A stretch of 64,000 nt of DNA from Atriophallophorus winterbourni (taxonomy: Eukaryota; Platyhelminthes; Trematoda; Plagiorchiida; Microphallidae): positions 62,001-126,000 of the forward strand of contig JACCGJ010000584.1 in the NCBI GenBank assembly GCA_013407085.1. Direction: 5' to 3'. Of the stretch, positions 22,105 to 34,004 are shown piece after piece. Within the stretch, counting starts at the first letter, position 1; every line of letters begins with the position of its first letter. Made by a program: the position numbers and the translations under genes. The notes under the pieces were generated by a model. The model had not been told where the DNA came from and did no database searches. It saw nothing but the letters and a program-made list of their open reading frames with translations.

Positions 22105-22262
22105 TTCCTCGACAAATTTGGATTGATCAGATAACGCAATTTAAACCAGAACCCTGCTAGTACCGACATATTTTGTCGAATCACGCTGCAATGGTAGGAG
22201 CGAAACGTTGCAAAAATCTACTCCGACCAATTAATCACAAACATTTCTTCCATAAGAAAGTA
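22105..22262 (-). repeat. Dispersed repeat S2, copy 3
   Basis: On the minus strand it reads TTTGTGATTAATTGGTCGGA, then a GTCGGTACTAGCAGG block, then GTTCTGGTTTAAATTGCG, in the same order and spacing as copies 1 and 2. Confidence 0.6.
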
Positions 22263-22429
22263 TATTATTCCACATTCCTCAAATTTGAAAGCAACGTTTA
22301 TTTATGAGATACTTTAAATACTATATTGTCAACGGTTAACGAGGCATGCCCCGATTCTATTTTTTCAGGCACGTATTTTTGAGGGCGTTTTGGTCCTAAC
22401 TACTAATTCACATTAGTGAATGAAGTAGT

Positions 22430-22500
22430 TATGACTAAGTAGCGCTTGTATGCCACTGATGGATAAGGCAGGTAAGAACATGTGTCCACTCACATGTATA
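22430..22500 (-). repeat. Partial copy of the hammerhead-bearing repeat (upstream block only)
   Basis: On the minus strand CTTACCTGCCTTATCCATCA and GTGGCATACAAGCGCTACTT match the upstream block of copy H3 (33930-33975). The ribozyme part that should follow is not present. Confidence 0.6.
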
Positions 22501-24300
22501 ATGGGGTTAAACCCATAACCATGAACCAAAATGCTCATTTGCGTACATTTCGGTCACGCACAATGCACGCGGCAATTGTCATTGCGCTAGATTGAGAGCA
22601 CATCTGTATAAAGCCGCCGACTGATCTGACGAATGTCTCACGTGTATTTAGCGAATTCAAATTTCACTCACGAATCCGAAACATTAATAAATGAGCTTTG
22701 CCTTGATATGCACATGACGAAATATTTTCGAAATTCCATTTGTCTTTATCTTGAAGGTGAAATATGTCATTTACTTAATAAAACATCGCAGCGTTAATCA
22801 AAAATTGCTATAAGCTAAGTGTAGTGATGACGCTTTTGTTCAAATGTGAGCCATTGGAGGTCGCAATTTATCTATAGGTGCAGGATTTACAAAATCACGT
22901 ACATTATTCTTTAGAAAAGTTTTGAATAGAGAAAGTACATATTGATTAAAATTAATTGTGGTAAACTGAATTGTAGAGGCATGAAGATTAATCATAGTTG
23001 ATGGGTGCTAGTTAAGAGTTCATGAATGTAAAATACCGCACTGTTAGATCAACCAACGCCTAAAATTCTGAACACCGCAATTGTCAACCCACTAGAATTT
23101 GGGTTGCCTTTCGCATTGAGTAAATGTGGTTCAACTGACAACCTGCTCGTAAAAAGGGGCAGAGCTGAAGCGTCACCAGCGACCACACAATATACCATCC
23201 GTCAAAGTCTGTCGAACAAGCTTACAATGGTTTTGCACAAAATCATCAGACAAATCAGATTAAAAGAGCAAAGGGCTTTGTTTCGGCTACGTGATTTGCC
23301 CATGAACGATGGGTGTGTCTGATTTTCCTTATTAAATGCTTGAGCAATTTCCGTTTTCTTGCATTGAGGGAATCGGCGGTGGTCATATGTTTAATCACAG
23401 TCCTCAGTGTGATATTCGTATTGCAATAGAAAGTTGGCTATGAAACGGGGAAAGTGATTACAGTTTGATTGAGTGTTCTCGAAGCGGTGGTCCCTCACTT
23501 AATGCAAGATACGTTATTTGACCTCGGCTGTCTCGACATAATTTACTCCTGCAAAGACTTTTCATTAATATACTCTCTATGATAGACCGTCTCTTCCGAA
23601 TTTACTTTTAGTAAAGTCATGTGTTTGCAACACAAATGGAAATTTAATCTAATTTATGATCTATCGAAATGAAACTTTTGTTCTTGTGACGCCGCATTCA
23701 GTTTGCTCAAAGAAAATATGAATTTATGGGCTGATATTGAACATACTATTTCAGATATTAAAAGCGAACGATTTCATTTCAGGTTTCTCATGAAATTTTC
23801 CATATTGAAGGCCATGTTAAATTAGTGGTTTGTTATTCAACATTCAATGTGTTAAAGATCGACTGACATAAGTAAACTGACCAGCTTGGGAAGGCTAGCA
23901 AAACCAACACGTATACAAAATATGCGAACATGCAAATTAGGAAAGTGAATCTGATTAAATATTCGTCCCGAGTAAAAGTGCAAGTGTGCCCATGCTTTAT
24001 CGAACGAGCTGCATTAAGAAATTCTAACCAATCATAGTTTAGGCTAAGCCGTATGACTGCGGCGCAGAATTGGAATTTAAATTTTCTTACAAGCGCAACT
24101 TGAACACTTCCTAATTCTTATTATGGGCGCTTAGGTTTGATCCACCTCCCTGTCGTGGTATTAATAGATTTTTATTGTAAACATTTCGGTTAAAAGCGTT
24201 ACCTAAAGTAAAATCCTATGGGCAATTTAATTGGGAACATTTTTGAGGCCAACACTAGTATAGCAAAACCTTAGATAGTTTCCATTTATTCGTTTAAAAC
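22501..24300. other. AT-rich intron; unexplained open patch at 23104-23322
   Basis: The plus-strand patch at 23104-23322 is GC-richer and open for 72 codons with a basic peptide, but has no motif or paired splice sites. The rest is AT-rich without features. Confidence 0.35.
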
Positions 24301-24304
24301 TCAC

Positions 24305-24472
24305 GTTTCGGCTATTGATAATTGGTGTGTTTAGCTTGATTGCCGGTGGTTGCGGACGATAGGGACTGTTTGGGAGAACATTTTTCGTCGAAAGAAGGTT
24401 TGGTGTTGATCCATAAAAGTCCGGATAGATTATGCGTTTGGAGGTTGGTGACAAGCAATGATCGGTCAAATT
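24305..24472 (-). CDS. Exon E4 (168 nt) of large unidentified minus-strand gene
   Basis: Acceptor CCGTTTTCAG and consensus donor GTGAGT bound exactly 56 codons, opening and closing at phase 0, in agreement with exons E3 and E5. The peptide starts NLTDHCLSPTSKRIIYPDFY and continues GSTPNLLSTKNVLPNSPYRP, then PQPPAIKLNTP. It is Ser/Pro/Asn-rich and basic, probably disordered, with several SP and TP sites. No domain recognised. Confidence 0.82.
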
Positions 24473-24797
24473 CTGAAAACGGAAAAGCATGCAAATGAAT
24501 ATTTAATTCATTTATTGTTTAATCAAGCTATTTCGAGTTCGTTACATATAGTGTATACTAGCTAAAATAGAATGCGCTTTAACCTGACATTGGCTAATTA
24601 AATATCGATGTTCAACGTAACGTTGATACAACGCTTATCTATACCTAGCAATATATTTTAGCAATATTTTTAATTGACTCGGAGTCAAATTGTTAAATAT
24701 TGAAATTTTATACCAATTTGATCCAAAGTTTATTCATACAATAAAATTGACCATGCTCGAAACCTTTGCGTTCTGTAGAGCAACTCGAGGGACTTAC
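24473..24797. other. Intron between exons E3 and E4
   Basis: AT-rich sequence of about 325 bp between the GTAAGT donor of E3 and the acceptor of E4. Nothing else seen. Confidence 0.6.
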
Positions 24798-25261
24798 TTC
24801 TCTCGGGCCATTATTTTGTATTCTTCGTCGATATCGAATTTGACCATATGGAAATAAAACGTCCCCGGATCTGCTCTTTGAATTATTATATAATGACTGT
24901 CCACTAGTTGGCGAAACACAATTTCTAAAACTGCTTTCTGGGAATCCGAACAATGGGTCAAGCATGTTGTTATTCATCCTGTTGGGCGCTTGGTATATTT
25001 CTGGTGATCGATTTGCCCGCATAACATTATCCGTGTCACTCAAATCACTCGAAATCGGTTCTTTATTGTGCTTCCTCAAGAGAAATGCGAGTTCATTTGA
25101 GTTTTCAGCTAGTTGGGCACAGTCTGTAATCTCCTTACTCCGTTGACGTTGTATACGCTCATCGAGTGTGATTGAATTCCCAGTATTTATGGATGTGCTG
25201 CTAGTTGGTGATGCTGGTGAGACGATTTGATTTGTTCTTATGTTCTTCGTGCCATCGGTTG
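24798..25261 (-). CDS. Exon E3 (464 nt) of large unidentified minus-strand gene
   Basis: Acceptor TTTCCCGTCCAG and donor GTAAGT. It opens with CA, completing CCA (Pro) with the C left by exon E2, and closes at phase 0. The 154 codons read without a stop. The beginning is Thr/Ser-rich (TDGTKNIRTNQIVSPASPTS); a charged segment ITLDERIQRQRSKEITDCAQ followed by LAENSNELAFLLRKHNKEP could form a short amphipathic helix; then comes an Asn/Pro-rich part with LDPLFGFPESSFRN and a basic end. No known domain recognised. Confidence 0.85.
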
Positions 25262-25743
25262 CTGGACGGGAAAGCGGAAAGATAAATAATTAATTTTGAT
25301 CATGCATTGATGATTTTTCTTCAAAGGGTATAACCTTAATCTTAATTGTGTCTCATTAAATCACACGATCCATATACAGACATGATCTTTTATAACTAAA
25401 GCCGAATAACGTTACAAATGTTTCTATTACGGTGGTGAGTCTGGAGACCGTTATGATGAATATTGCAGCATGCATCATAATGCAATAAGTTACATGATTT
25501 TCCGGCATCAATGTAATTCCTTTGCTAAATATAAATTATGAGTTGCAAGCATTTTTATTTAAACGTATCATCAATACGGCCATCACTTACTTTGTGATAC
25601 AAACTTCCATACGTATTATTTTATCAAGATTATTTCTAAGATGTCAATACATGCTGCAAAAATTATGTAATATAACACTGTCTAAAATGAAAAATTCATG
25701 ATTTCTTTGAAACCTACTGAATGAGTTTGGAAACAATACTCAC
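25262..25743. other. Intron between exons E2 and E3
   Basis: AT-rich intron of about 480 bp. No additional features. Confidence 0.6.
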
Positions 25744-26132
25744 GTTGCTTAACTCGGACACATCTTGGAGATTCTTTTGCCACCGGGATCATCGAAACGC
25801 TGTGCGATTTTTCTGATGTTTGTTGCCCATTTAGTTTCAGTTTGTTATTCTCTCTCGAGTTTGATTTTTGACTACTTTCTGGCGTAGAGATGGATTCGGT
25901 AGAGTCCCAGCCCTTATTTTTTCCATTTATATAGACTTCGCCATCCGTTTGAGCAGACGCAACGTTATGGGAAATAAAATGACTGCTACCGTTGCTGACC
26001 GTTGAACTTGGTCCATTATTTATTTCTCTGACATTCTCTCTGAGAATTTCTATACCATTTGACTTTAGGGGTCGCTTCAAATGGGCAGGTGTGGCTACTT
26101 GTCCGTTGGCAATTAAATTCGTTTTCATTAAG
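25744..26132 (-). CDS. Exon E2 (389 nt) of large unidentified minus-strand gene
   Basis: Acceptor TTCTACTTACAG and consensus donor GTGAGT. It opens with one base (C), completing TCC (Ser) with the TC left by exon E1 twenty kilobases away, and closes with one base. The 129 codons encode a hydrophilic stretch starting LMKTNLIANGQVATPAHLKR, with Ser/Asn/Lys-rich parts such as NGPSSTVSNGSSHF and STPESSQKSNSRENNKLKLN, and ending SPRCVRVKQ. Predicted disordered by composition. No domain recognised. Confidence 0.85.
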
Positions 26133-29100
26133 CTGTAAGTAGAATGTATTGATATTAGAAAGTGATATAACTGGAGCAATCATAAGATGAAGTCTTAAAA
26201 ACGTAGCATGCTAGTTTAACTCAGATAAAATCTACCCTCGCTATCTATATACAAGACTGCCTGGCTTAGGTTTGGTGTTATTCTGCTTGGAGGCACGTGC
26301 CTGGATATTCAGGGTTATCATGCCGGAATTCTTCAGTAAGTACCTGCCATGTGCTCATGTGAGTAGAATCCTAAGCCGGTTGTCTGTTCAGCTCATCAAT
26401 TACACGTCCCGGTATGTCAATCTAACTATGTAAATTTTAATCCGATATGAAATCGATCCAGTTCAATGAAAACAACATACAAAATCTGCAAATTGATGTG
26501 AGACCAAGCTAAACCTACTGTAATGACTACGTAAACACCAATTTTGTTTTTATGCAATTACATTTACAATAACGTCAATTGCTTTTATTTCAACTTTAGA
26601 ATTTGAGCGTGAGTGCGATGATATGCAATCTTAAATGCTTTGATAAAACTGAGAGCACACAGGAACTCCAGTTAGGAAACGTTTGTTTGAATATAGTATC
26701 ATCTGCAAATTAAATTTTAAATATAGATAAGTATTTATATTTCAGACCACGGGTTGGCGGAACTAACCACGATGCTTAAAAATCCAATTTGCATATCTAA
26801 TCCAGGTCAATGGTCTAACGGATAATTAATGGTCAGCTGGCTGATGTTGCACATAACCTTTCTTCACACACTGATCACGTGCACTCAAATAGGCGAGATT
26901 TAGAGAGAGTCGAAATAATGAATAGATGGTTAAAAACGTGAGTATATAATTTGGAATAAGAAATCTATTCGATTATTTTGTGATTTTTTGGGAACATGAA
27001 TTAAACTTATAAACACGCAAGCTTCACTGTTTAATGTATTCGCGTAGATAGATTTTTATATTCAAGCAATATTGCGTTAACTGCACTCAAAACTATCTCA
27101 AGGCTCTAGAATTTTAGTAGTTGGCTTAAATTCCTTGTGTAAAACATGACCCTTAATAGGTGACATTAATGAAGAAATAAATTTCAAAACAGATCGTTGA
27201 TATGTTTCATGTAATGTTCTTTTTAAAAAAAGAATGTTTGGTAGCTGTACTTTATTATAAAATATAGGTATACAGTTGTAATTAATCAGAGTGTAACAGC
27301 TCGATCATAGGCGGTTGAGACGAGAAAAACCTTTTTTTATTATATAGTGACATTAAAAAATATTTGTTAAATGTATATTTAGGCAGTGTTTTCCGAAAGC
27401 TGTATTTATCGGAATTACTGGGTGGCTTAACGTGCATAGGTGCTGACGATGGATTAGACCAGATCAAAGCTTCAAGCGTAAGCATAAAAATTGGTTGAGG
27501 TTGATGAGGATATAATTTCATTCTTGGAAAAGTTCTAGAGTAAACACAGAGAAATGAGTGCCAATTTAAACCTGTTACTTTAGTTGGTAGGACGCCGCAC
27601 GTATTATTTCATAGTTACATCATATCGAATGCGCTCAGACTAGAGAGTGCTCTCTGTAAGTTTAAATATTCGTTGTTTAGGAAACATTTGATGTTACTCC
27701 GCCGTTTGTGAATTATTTATTTATTGCATTTTTCGATCTACAACATTGGTTTTACGAAGCGTAGCGAATTTAACCAAAATACAACCAAAATACATCGATT
27801 TGATTGATTGTCCACATATGTTCAAAAATCGAACGTATAGTCAGGGCTCGACAATTATACATCAAAACACCAACTACTCAGAACTGCAAAAAGGAATAAT
27901 ATGCACATGCTTGATTATTTACCATAGGAAAATGGATTCTTCTATTTAGTAAAATAAAACAATCCAAACCAAATCGTTCATTCTATTTTGGTGCGCATAC
28001 AAGCACAACTTGTTTACTCTTTATAATGTTTGAGCCATTGAATCAAGGCACATCTGCTCTGGTGTACGAATAAAAAATAACGTGAGACCAGCGCCATGCG
28101 AGCATATAAAACACAGCTGAATGAATTTTAGCACGATCTAACACTAAATGGTATATTCATATGGTGAATTTCGACTGGTCGGTAAAACATTTTAAGTAGA
28201 TTGATTACATGTTGTTCTATTAGTCATCAACGTCTTTATTTTTGTCAGCTTTTGAGCGCAAGTGAAGCATAACAAGTTCTTTCGTAAAACGATTATGAAT
28301 GCAGCAAAACGAACGTCCCTATATAAATATGTTTCTAAAAGTTCATCATTTGGTGTAATAATAAAAACTGTCGTATCAGGAACCGAGGCCATGTTGATGT
28401 TGAAAAATGTGTAAATTGCTTAAAATAACTTAAAACATATCCATGCAATCGAAATGATAAACTCAATCAACATATTACATATCATGTTCCATGTTCGTAA
28501 CCATTACTATGCTTTCGACAAATTTCCTTGAACAAATGTAGCAAAACTCGAATGTATCGAATGTATTGTAATGTGTTGCAGCAGCTGGTATGTTGGCTCA
28601 TTTCGTATTACCAGAGAAACATTTGTGTTTCTGCCGTAATACACCGTGTAAAACATACGTATTCAGAATCGAATTCTTCTGTAAATGTACAATGATTCTT
28701 TACTTAGAAGGTGACAATTAATGTGAAACCACTGTAGCATTATCAATTTAACACGGTACATAAATTCACTTTTGCTTAGAATGCTTCGGGCCTTGATCAG
28801 AGCGAACGTTCCGCATGGGACACGTGAACAGCTAATCAAATATTTCATCACTTAATAATACTTTTTAAATTTATTATTCAAGAGTTGAGCTTTAGTGGGA
28901 TGCTCATTTACTATATGATCGCTAGCGCTTAATCAACCGTTGAGGCCAAATAATATATTAAGAAAGTAAAGTATTTCTGTTTGCATTGCGACACACGTTT
29001 ATATAAACTAACAGTGAAGTTATTAAGTAACTGAGCTGCATAATCTTATGTTAGTTAAACGGATGGCTTTTTCAGTAATTTGATCATATTTTATTTATTA

Positions 29101-29375
29101 AATTTATATCTTCATGATGTAACCCTAGATGGAGGAACATATACTACGGCGCTTCCAATGGAAAACCCATTAATATCAGTACAGCATTTTTTCTGAGAAA
29201 GCAAGCATGTTTGTTGAAACTTCTAACTATTTGAAGGACAACCTAGTGAAGCCGATATTATCCATCCATGCTAAATCGACATCAAACAAACTTTTGATTG
29301 AATCAACCATGAAAGCCAAAATGAATGAAGATTATAAAATGATGATAACGTTACGGAATTTAGTAGTTAGCTACA
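26133..29375. other. Long AT-rich intron part; two coding-like patches not resolved
   Basis: Part of the 20-kb intron between E1 and E2. The patch at 26230-26420 is GC-richer without an open frame. The minus-strand frame at 27521-27282 has an acceptor-like CTCTAG but no donor of fitting phase. The minus-strand frame at 28392-28192 has no splice sites. I do not call them. Confidence 0.35.
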
Positions 29376-29379
29376 CCAC

Positions 29380-30110
29380 TTAGAGGCACGTTTAGGTTCA
29401 CGTTGTTGTCTCCAGGAGAAAAAAGTTTTGTGGAATGTACCTTAGGGCTTTTTGCACGAGTCCTATCTCCTCTAGGATTTATTGATGGCATAGAAAACTA
29501 CCAGGTTAAAGTTGATGCATTTTTCTGACGATATGTCTAAATTATCTTATATTCAATTGTGTCATAGTTTGATGTTTGCATAGATTTACTTAATGATAAG
29601 AGCAACATATATCTGTGGTAGTGAACAAATAATTGACCGTTTAATACTCAAATGAGTAAAATTTTGCATCTGGTTATATCCACTGGTCACAATTATTAGC
29701 TTGGAATATATTAGCTCGCGTTGGTCATAAACGGAAAGTATCATCTACACGTCTGAGTTCATTATAACTTCAGTTGATTGCAAAACACCATTTACATTTT
29801 CTCTCGAATCCTTAATACGGCGAAAGGGGCCTTTAAGAGAGTCACAGAAGATATTTTACATTAGCTACGCCTTATTATGTTATGTTAAACCCAATTTTGC
29901 CAGCATGGCTAAGTAAGAGAACCAAGAAAAGGTTATTAACTTTACAACTGGAGCAATTATCCAGGATCTAAATTGGTCGCATGATACGAGAACTAATCTC
30001 CCAGTAAGAATTGTTGGAAATCAAAGACAAAATTTAATCAGAGACCTTTGAACTCCTGCACATTATAACTCACACCGTAGGTTAAGTTTAAAGATAAGCG
30101 ACAGAATTCA
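29380..30110 (+). pseudogene. Very degenerate CR1-like reverse transcriptase remnant
   Basis: Broken plus-strand frames show a LFARVLSPLGFIDGIENYQV block where motif B is expected, HFSDDMSKL where the catalytic FADD box is expected (about 29518-29545), and further on GAFKRVTEDIL, a MLNPILPAWLSKRTKKRLL-like block and RMIRELIS, in the order of a CR1 palm and thumb. There are many stops. The order and spacing are the main support; single motifs are weak. Confidence 0.42.
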
Positions 30111-30119
30111 AGCATGAGA

Positions 30120-32340
30120 AAACGTTAAAAGTGCTCAGCTAAAATCCATTTTCGGTTTGAGGTTGTGCACATATTTCGTATTGCTGTAATTGTTTGTATT
30201 ATAATTCACTTGAAATTTGAGATCAAGTACACTTGACATCCTGCGTTTTGCCAAATTGAAAATTATTCAGCAACAATTAATCTTAACAGCGTGAATAGCT
30301 CTCTACAAAGCTCCATCAAAATGGTAACATCTAATTTAATTTTTCGGACATTTCCTATTTATTTTTTATTATATGCTTCAAACGATAAATAGGTTAGTAA
30401 TTAAATTCAGGTATAAAATTGTAAATTGCATTATCAGTGTTTATCGATGTGGTGGCGAAAATTCGATAAATAGTTTACACTAATACCAAACAGGAATTGA
30501 TAGAAATGTCGATTACACTAATCATTCTTCTCACCAAAAATTATCATTACTCTGTTCGTCTCTCGTGACATTTTATTAATTAATTTATCAAAACTTCGTC
30601 CGGCTGGGTCGCCAATGTTTATCTTTTGTTGACTGTATTTCGCCAATAAAAATATGTTTAAGTGAACAGTTATTTGCCGAACAAAATTGAATAATGAAGT
30701 AGGTTTTATTTAATTTACGGACTTATGTGTAAGCGAAATTTTAGGAAAGATTTCACAATTTTTGATATACCAAGCGAACCAGAATGTGAATAACCGTATA
30801 AAATATTTTTGAAGATGCATGTGATGCCTAAGTCTGGAACACTCATATCGCAATATCGTAGATTTAATCTTACACCGTCAAAAGAATTCTGGGTTCATGA
30901 TCGGCACCTAGTACCTGTTTAGCCCTGAGTGATTTGAACTGTAGGTATGGTAAAAGTGTGGTCATAGTAATAATGATTAAATTTGCACCATAGGTTTTAA
31001 AACAGCTTGGAATACAAAAGTTTCAGTGTATAATAATTGCGCATAACTATCGTTATATTTCGTTGCATATTCAAATGTTATTATCTTCCCAAGCACGTTT
31101 TAATTAAGCAAAATCATTGACATAAATCTGCAGAACCGAAGGAATTTTATCAGAAAGTTTGAAGGCGCTTTTATAATATTGCCAGGCTCAAGTCTAGCAG
31201 AATTAAAAGGAAAACTTTCGGAAGCAAAAGAGCAGCAAAGATTGCTAAACAAAAGCACTCACCCATTTAGACAGACCGTAAGCAGCGGTCCCCGTGGATG
31301 TAACGTAGCTTGAACGCAAAAGGCCATAGTCCGTAAATTTGCAAACACTATGTATGCTACGCGGTCATGTGATTATCATTTATACGAAATTATAAACACG
31401 CCGCAAACAGCCTGGTTTCGCAATGCATCAGTGAGACAGGTAAGCTGGTTGTCAGTAGATGCAATCCTTATTGGAGGATTGTTTCGTGTGCTCAGCGTGA
31501 TTAGTTAACTGGTAAATTCGCTTTGTCATTCATGCATTCGGTATTTCCGGATGCAGTCTTAATCGCGCGCACCCATACAAGCACACACAGGCACGTTCAA
31601 GCTAACTGGTAAAACTAAATATGCGGTGTTGCTCATGGTAGCTTCAGCCAAGTTGTTTCAATGATGTCGTCATCCGTAGAGGTCCTATGGTATAAAATAA
31701 ATAATTTTGTAGCATTTTCGGCCGTCAGTTATTTTCGAATTCCGTGTCAATATGTACAGATAGTATTATAAAGTACCAAACATTAAAAGGCAAATTAATA
31801 TCTCAACTGTTAGACATTCAGATTTATTTAAAGCCACGTTTTAGAATATGCATGAGACAATGGAAATATTTTCGAACGGGGAAAGAAATTTGCTAATTGT
31901 ATTAATACAAAAACTTTCGTAAAGTTGATAACTGCAGATGATATATAAGCATGTCAAACAATGGACTGATTTACCGATGTGCCTGATACCCACAATAACA
32001 TGTTCATAAAAATGAATTATTAAAAAGTCAGCGTTTGTTTATGAATTTTCGAAACTCTGAATTAAATTAGCGGTGAGTGGTGTTATCAATTCATTTAAAT
32101 AAATTCGACTTAACTTATTTTGAAAATATAAGACATTTTGTACGACTATTCAGTTTACCGAAAGCTTCGAAACTTAAGATTCGTGATTAGATAACTTCTC
32201 GTTTATATTATTGTTTGCTTTAAATCCAACATCTGAATAATCGTTTCCTATATAATTATAACCGTATTTATTGCATTGTAAATGACATTCAAAATAACAT
32301 TGAAGAGTCGCTAATGTCAACTAATAATCAAAAATTGTAA
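30120..32340. other. AT-rich intron, no feature seen
   Basis: The patch at 31260-31680 is somewhat GC-richer, with no frame or repeat that I can identify. Confidence 0.35.
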
Positions 32341-32344
32341 AGCA

Positions 32345-32830
32345 CGGCATTTAAATATGGATAACTAGCTGTTACACATGTAGCAAGCACCCCCTCCATG
32401 ACACAATTGAAACCAACAAAACAGCTGGGCTGATAAATATGGACCACGATTTCATCACAGGAGTTGCCAGAAAGAAGTTGAGGACAACGAAGAATTGTAT
32501 ATAGCTATTCCAACTATAGAATATATTTATCGTGGTTGAATCTTGAGGCCATTTCGTAATTGTCTAAAGCGACAAATCAGTGTAGGTTTAAAAAAAGATT
32601 GTTCGTTACAAAATCTAACAAATTACGAGGTCAACTTGCCCGAAGCAGACTAGATTTCAGGCACCAGTGACTCGCATTCGCCTCTGCAACTGTCAGTAGA
32701 AGCAGTTCAGCTGAGTCAAACAAAACCACTAAGGCGGATTATCGTCCGGAATAGGCTGTCAGAAGCTAAGTGTGTCTCTAGATTCTGGGACATTTAAAAA
32801 CGGCATTTTTCACCACTCCGCATTCGACAA
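32345..32830 (-). mobile_element. Isolated 5'-region fragment of RTE-like family B, second copy
   Basis: Aligned with copy B5 at about 62955-62455. Shared pieces include AATATGGATAACTAGCTGTT, the AGCAAGCACCCCCTCC run, the AACAGCTGGGCTGATA block and the GTAGAAGCAGTTCAGC block. It starts and stops close to the same limits as the fragment at 5515-5985, and no coding region follows on its 3' side. Confidence 0.62.
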
Positions 32831-33170
32831 AATTGAAGCCGGATAAAATTCCTAAATTTATTGAAATTTTACTATCAAAAATAAAATTCAGGGTGCAAGA
32901 AATAGAGATTCAGCATTCTGTAGACTCTCTGAGGGTTATCAAATAAGCTGCTATGTTTAAACTATTAGTTGCAAGAGTAAGTAATATAAATTCAAACATC
33001 TTACTACTAGTCATTGAAAGTAGAACAATCAATAAAATTTAATTAATAATCCTCATATTAATTTAAGTAGCTGAATTTTGATTAGAATCGGCCATAACAA
33101 TACGCATATTATTCAACAAAATTGTTCATGGGTATTGTTGATATTAAAGACCGACGTTTACTATATAATG

Positions 33171-33625
33171 TTGGACTCCTTTGGTTGGTGTCGACCATGG
33201 ATGTACATCGAAACAGCACGAAAATCGGAAGCTCCACAACTTTTCAAATGACTAAACAATCCGATTCTGAATGAAAACGATTTTATCCAGCGCTCACAGC
33301 TACGGGCATTAATTTTTCGCCTGGTCAGCGTGATCTACGCTTGGAACCAATGCGGTATCTGCTTTTCCATCAAGTTGGAAATGATGCATTCACACAGTTT
33401 ATCTAAGTGACCTCTCAAAAGCGAGTTGTTACAATTCGTGAGGTCAATTTCAAGCGCTTTCACATACCATTTGCAACTGCGGTCTGCTCAAAGGTATATT
33501 TTCTGATTTTAACTATAGATAAAATAAGTTTCCTGAATACGGCCGTTTCATATTTTGTGAATATGACCCAGGCGGCAGGCGGCACTGTCCTAGTATGGTG
33601 AACATGCTATATTGATCAGCTTAAA
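33171..33625 (-). mobile_element. 3'-end fragment of RTE-like family B
   Basis: Matches the last 450 bp of family B as in B5 (58922-59420) and B1 (10085-10570). The terminus reads (plus strand) TTGGTGTCGACCATGGATGT, followed by the GACTAAACAATCCGATTCTG and AGTATGGTGAACATGCT blocks. A typical 5'-truncated insertion in minus orientation. Together with the 5'-only piece at 32345-32830 it lies in the order 3' then 5', so the two are not one simple deleted element. Confidence 0.65.
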
Positions 33626-33829
33626 AAGCTAATTTTCATTGTTTTATTTTTCGCTATAAATGGAAAACTTTCAGCTTTGCTTTAAGTCCTTTGTGAAAGG
33701 TCCATGTTTTTCTTCGAATGACATACCACATTATATGTTTTCAAGAATTGCTTTATGTCGGGGGACAATGTTATCTGTACACAAGTTGCCACCAATTATT
33801 AGGAACAAAAATCCTTTTTTAGCAAGCTT

Positions 33830-34000
33830 TTCCGTCACACACACACCCAACGGTCGCTTTCGTATTGTTTGCCTTCATCAGGTAGGAACAGTACGCTCAG
33901 GATCCGCACGCGCTTGAAACAGTGGAAAAATGGTAAACAAGTAGCGCTTGTATGCCACCGTTGGATAAGGCTGGCACGACCAACCTGTTCAATCACTTGC
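33830..34000 (-). repeat. Hammerhead-bearing dispersed repeat, copy H3
   Basis: Minus-strand copy with a well-kept upstream block (GAACAGGTTGGTCGTGCCAG, CTTATCCAACGGTGGCATAC, GCGTGCGGATCCTGAGCG). In the ribozyme region (33887-33846) the cores CTGATGA and GAAA are both present, but stem II has become AGGC against ATAC around the AAACA loop, stem I pairs with one mismatch, and the ACCGGT palindrome is lost (GCGACC). Probably inactive or weak. Confidence 0.72.
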
Positions 34001-34004
34001 CGAA

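Noticed and set aside
27282..27521. Minus-strand frame with a CTCTAG acceptor in the E1-E2 intron
   Set aside because: The start phase fits E1, but no donor closes with two bases, and E1 joins E2 directly as TCC.
28192..28392. ATG-initiated minus-strand frame of 66 codons in the E1-E2 intron
   Set aside because: No motif, no splice sites, and AT-rich composition like its surroundings.
31400..31450. Minus-strand CTGATGCATTGCGAAACC, similar to a hammerhead core
   Set aside because: A9 is C, stem II cannot form, and the shared upstream and downstream repeat blocks are absent.
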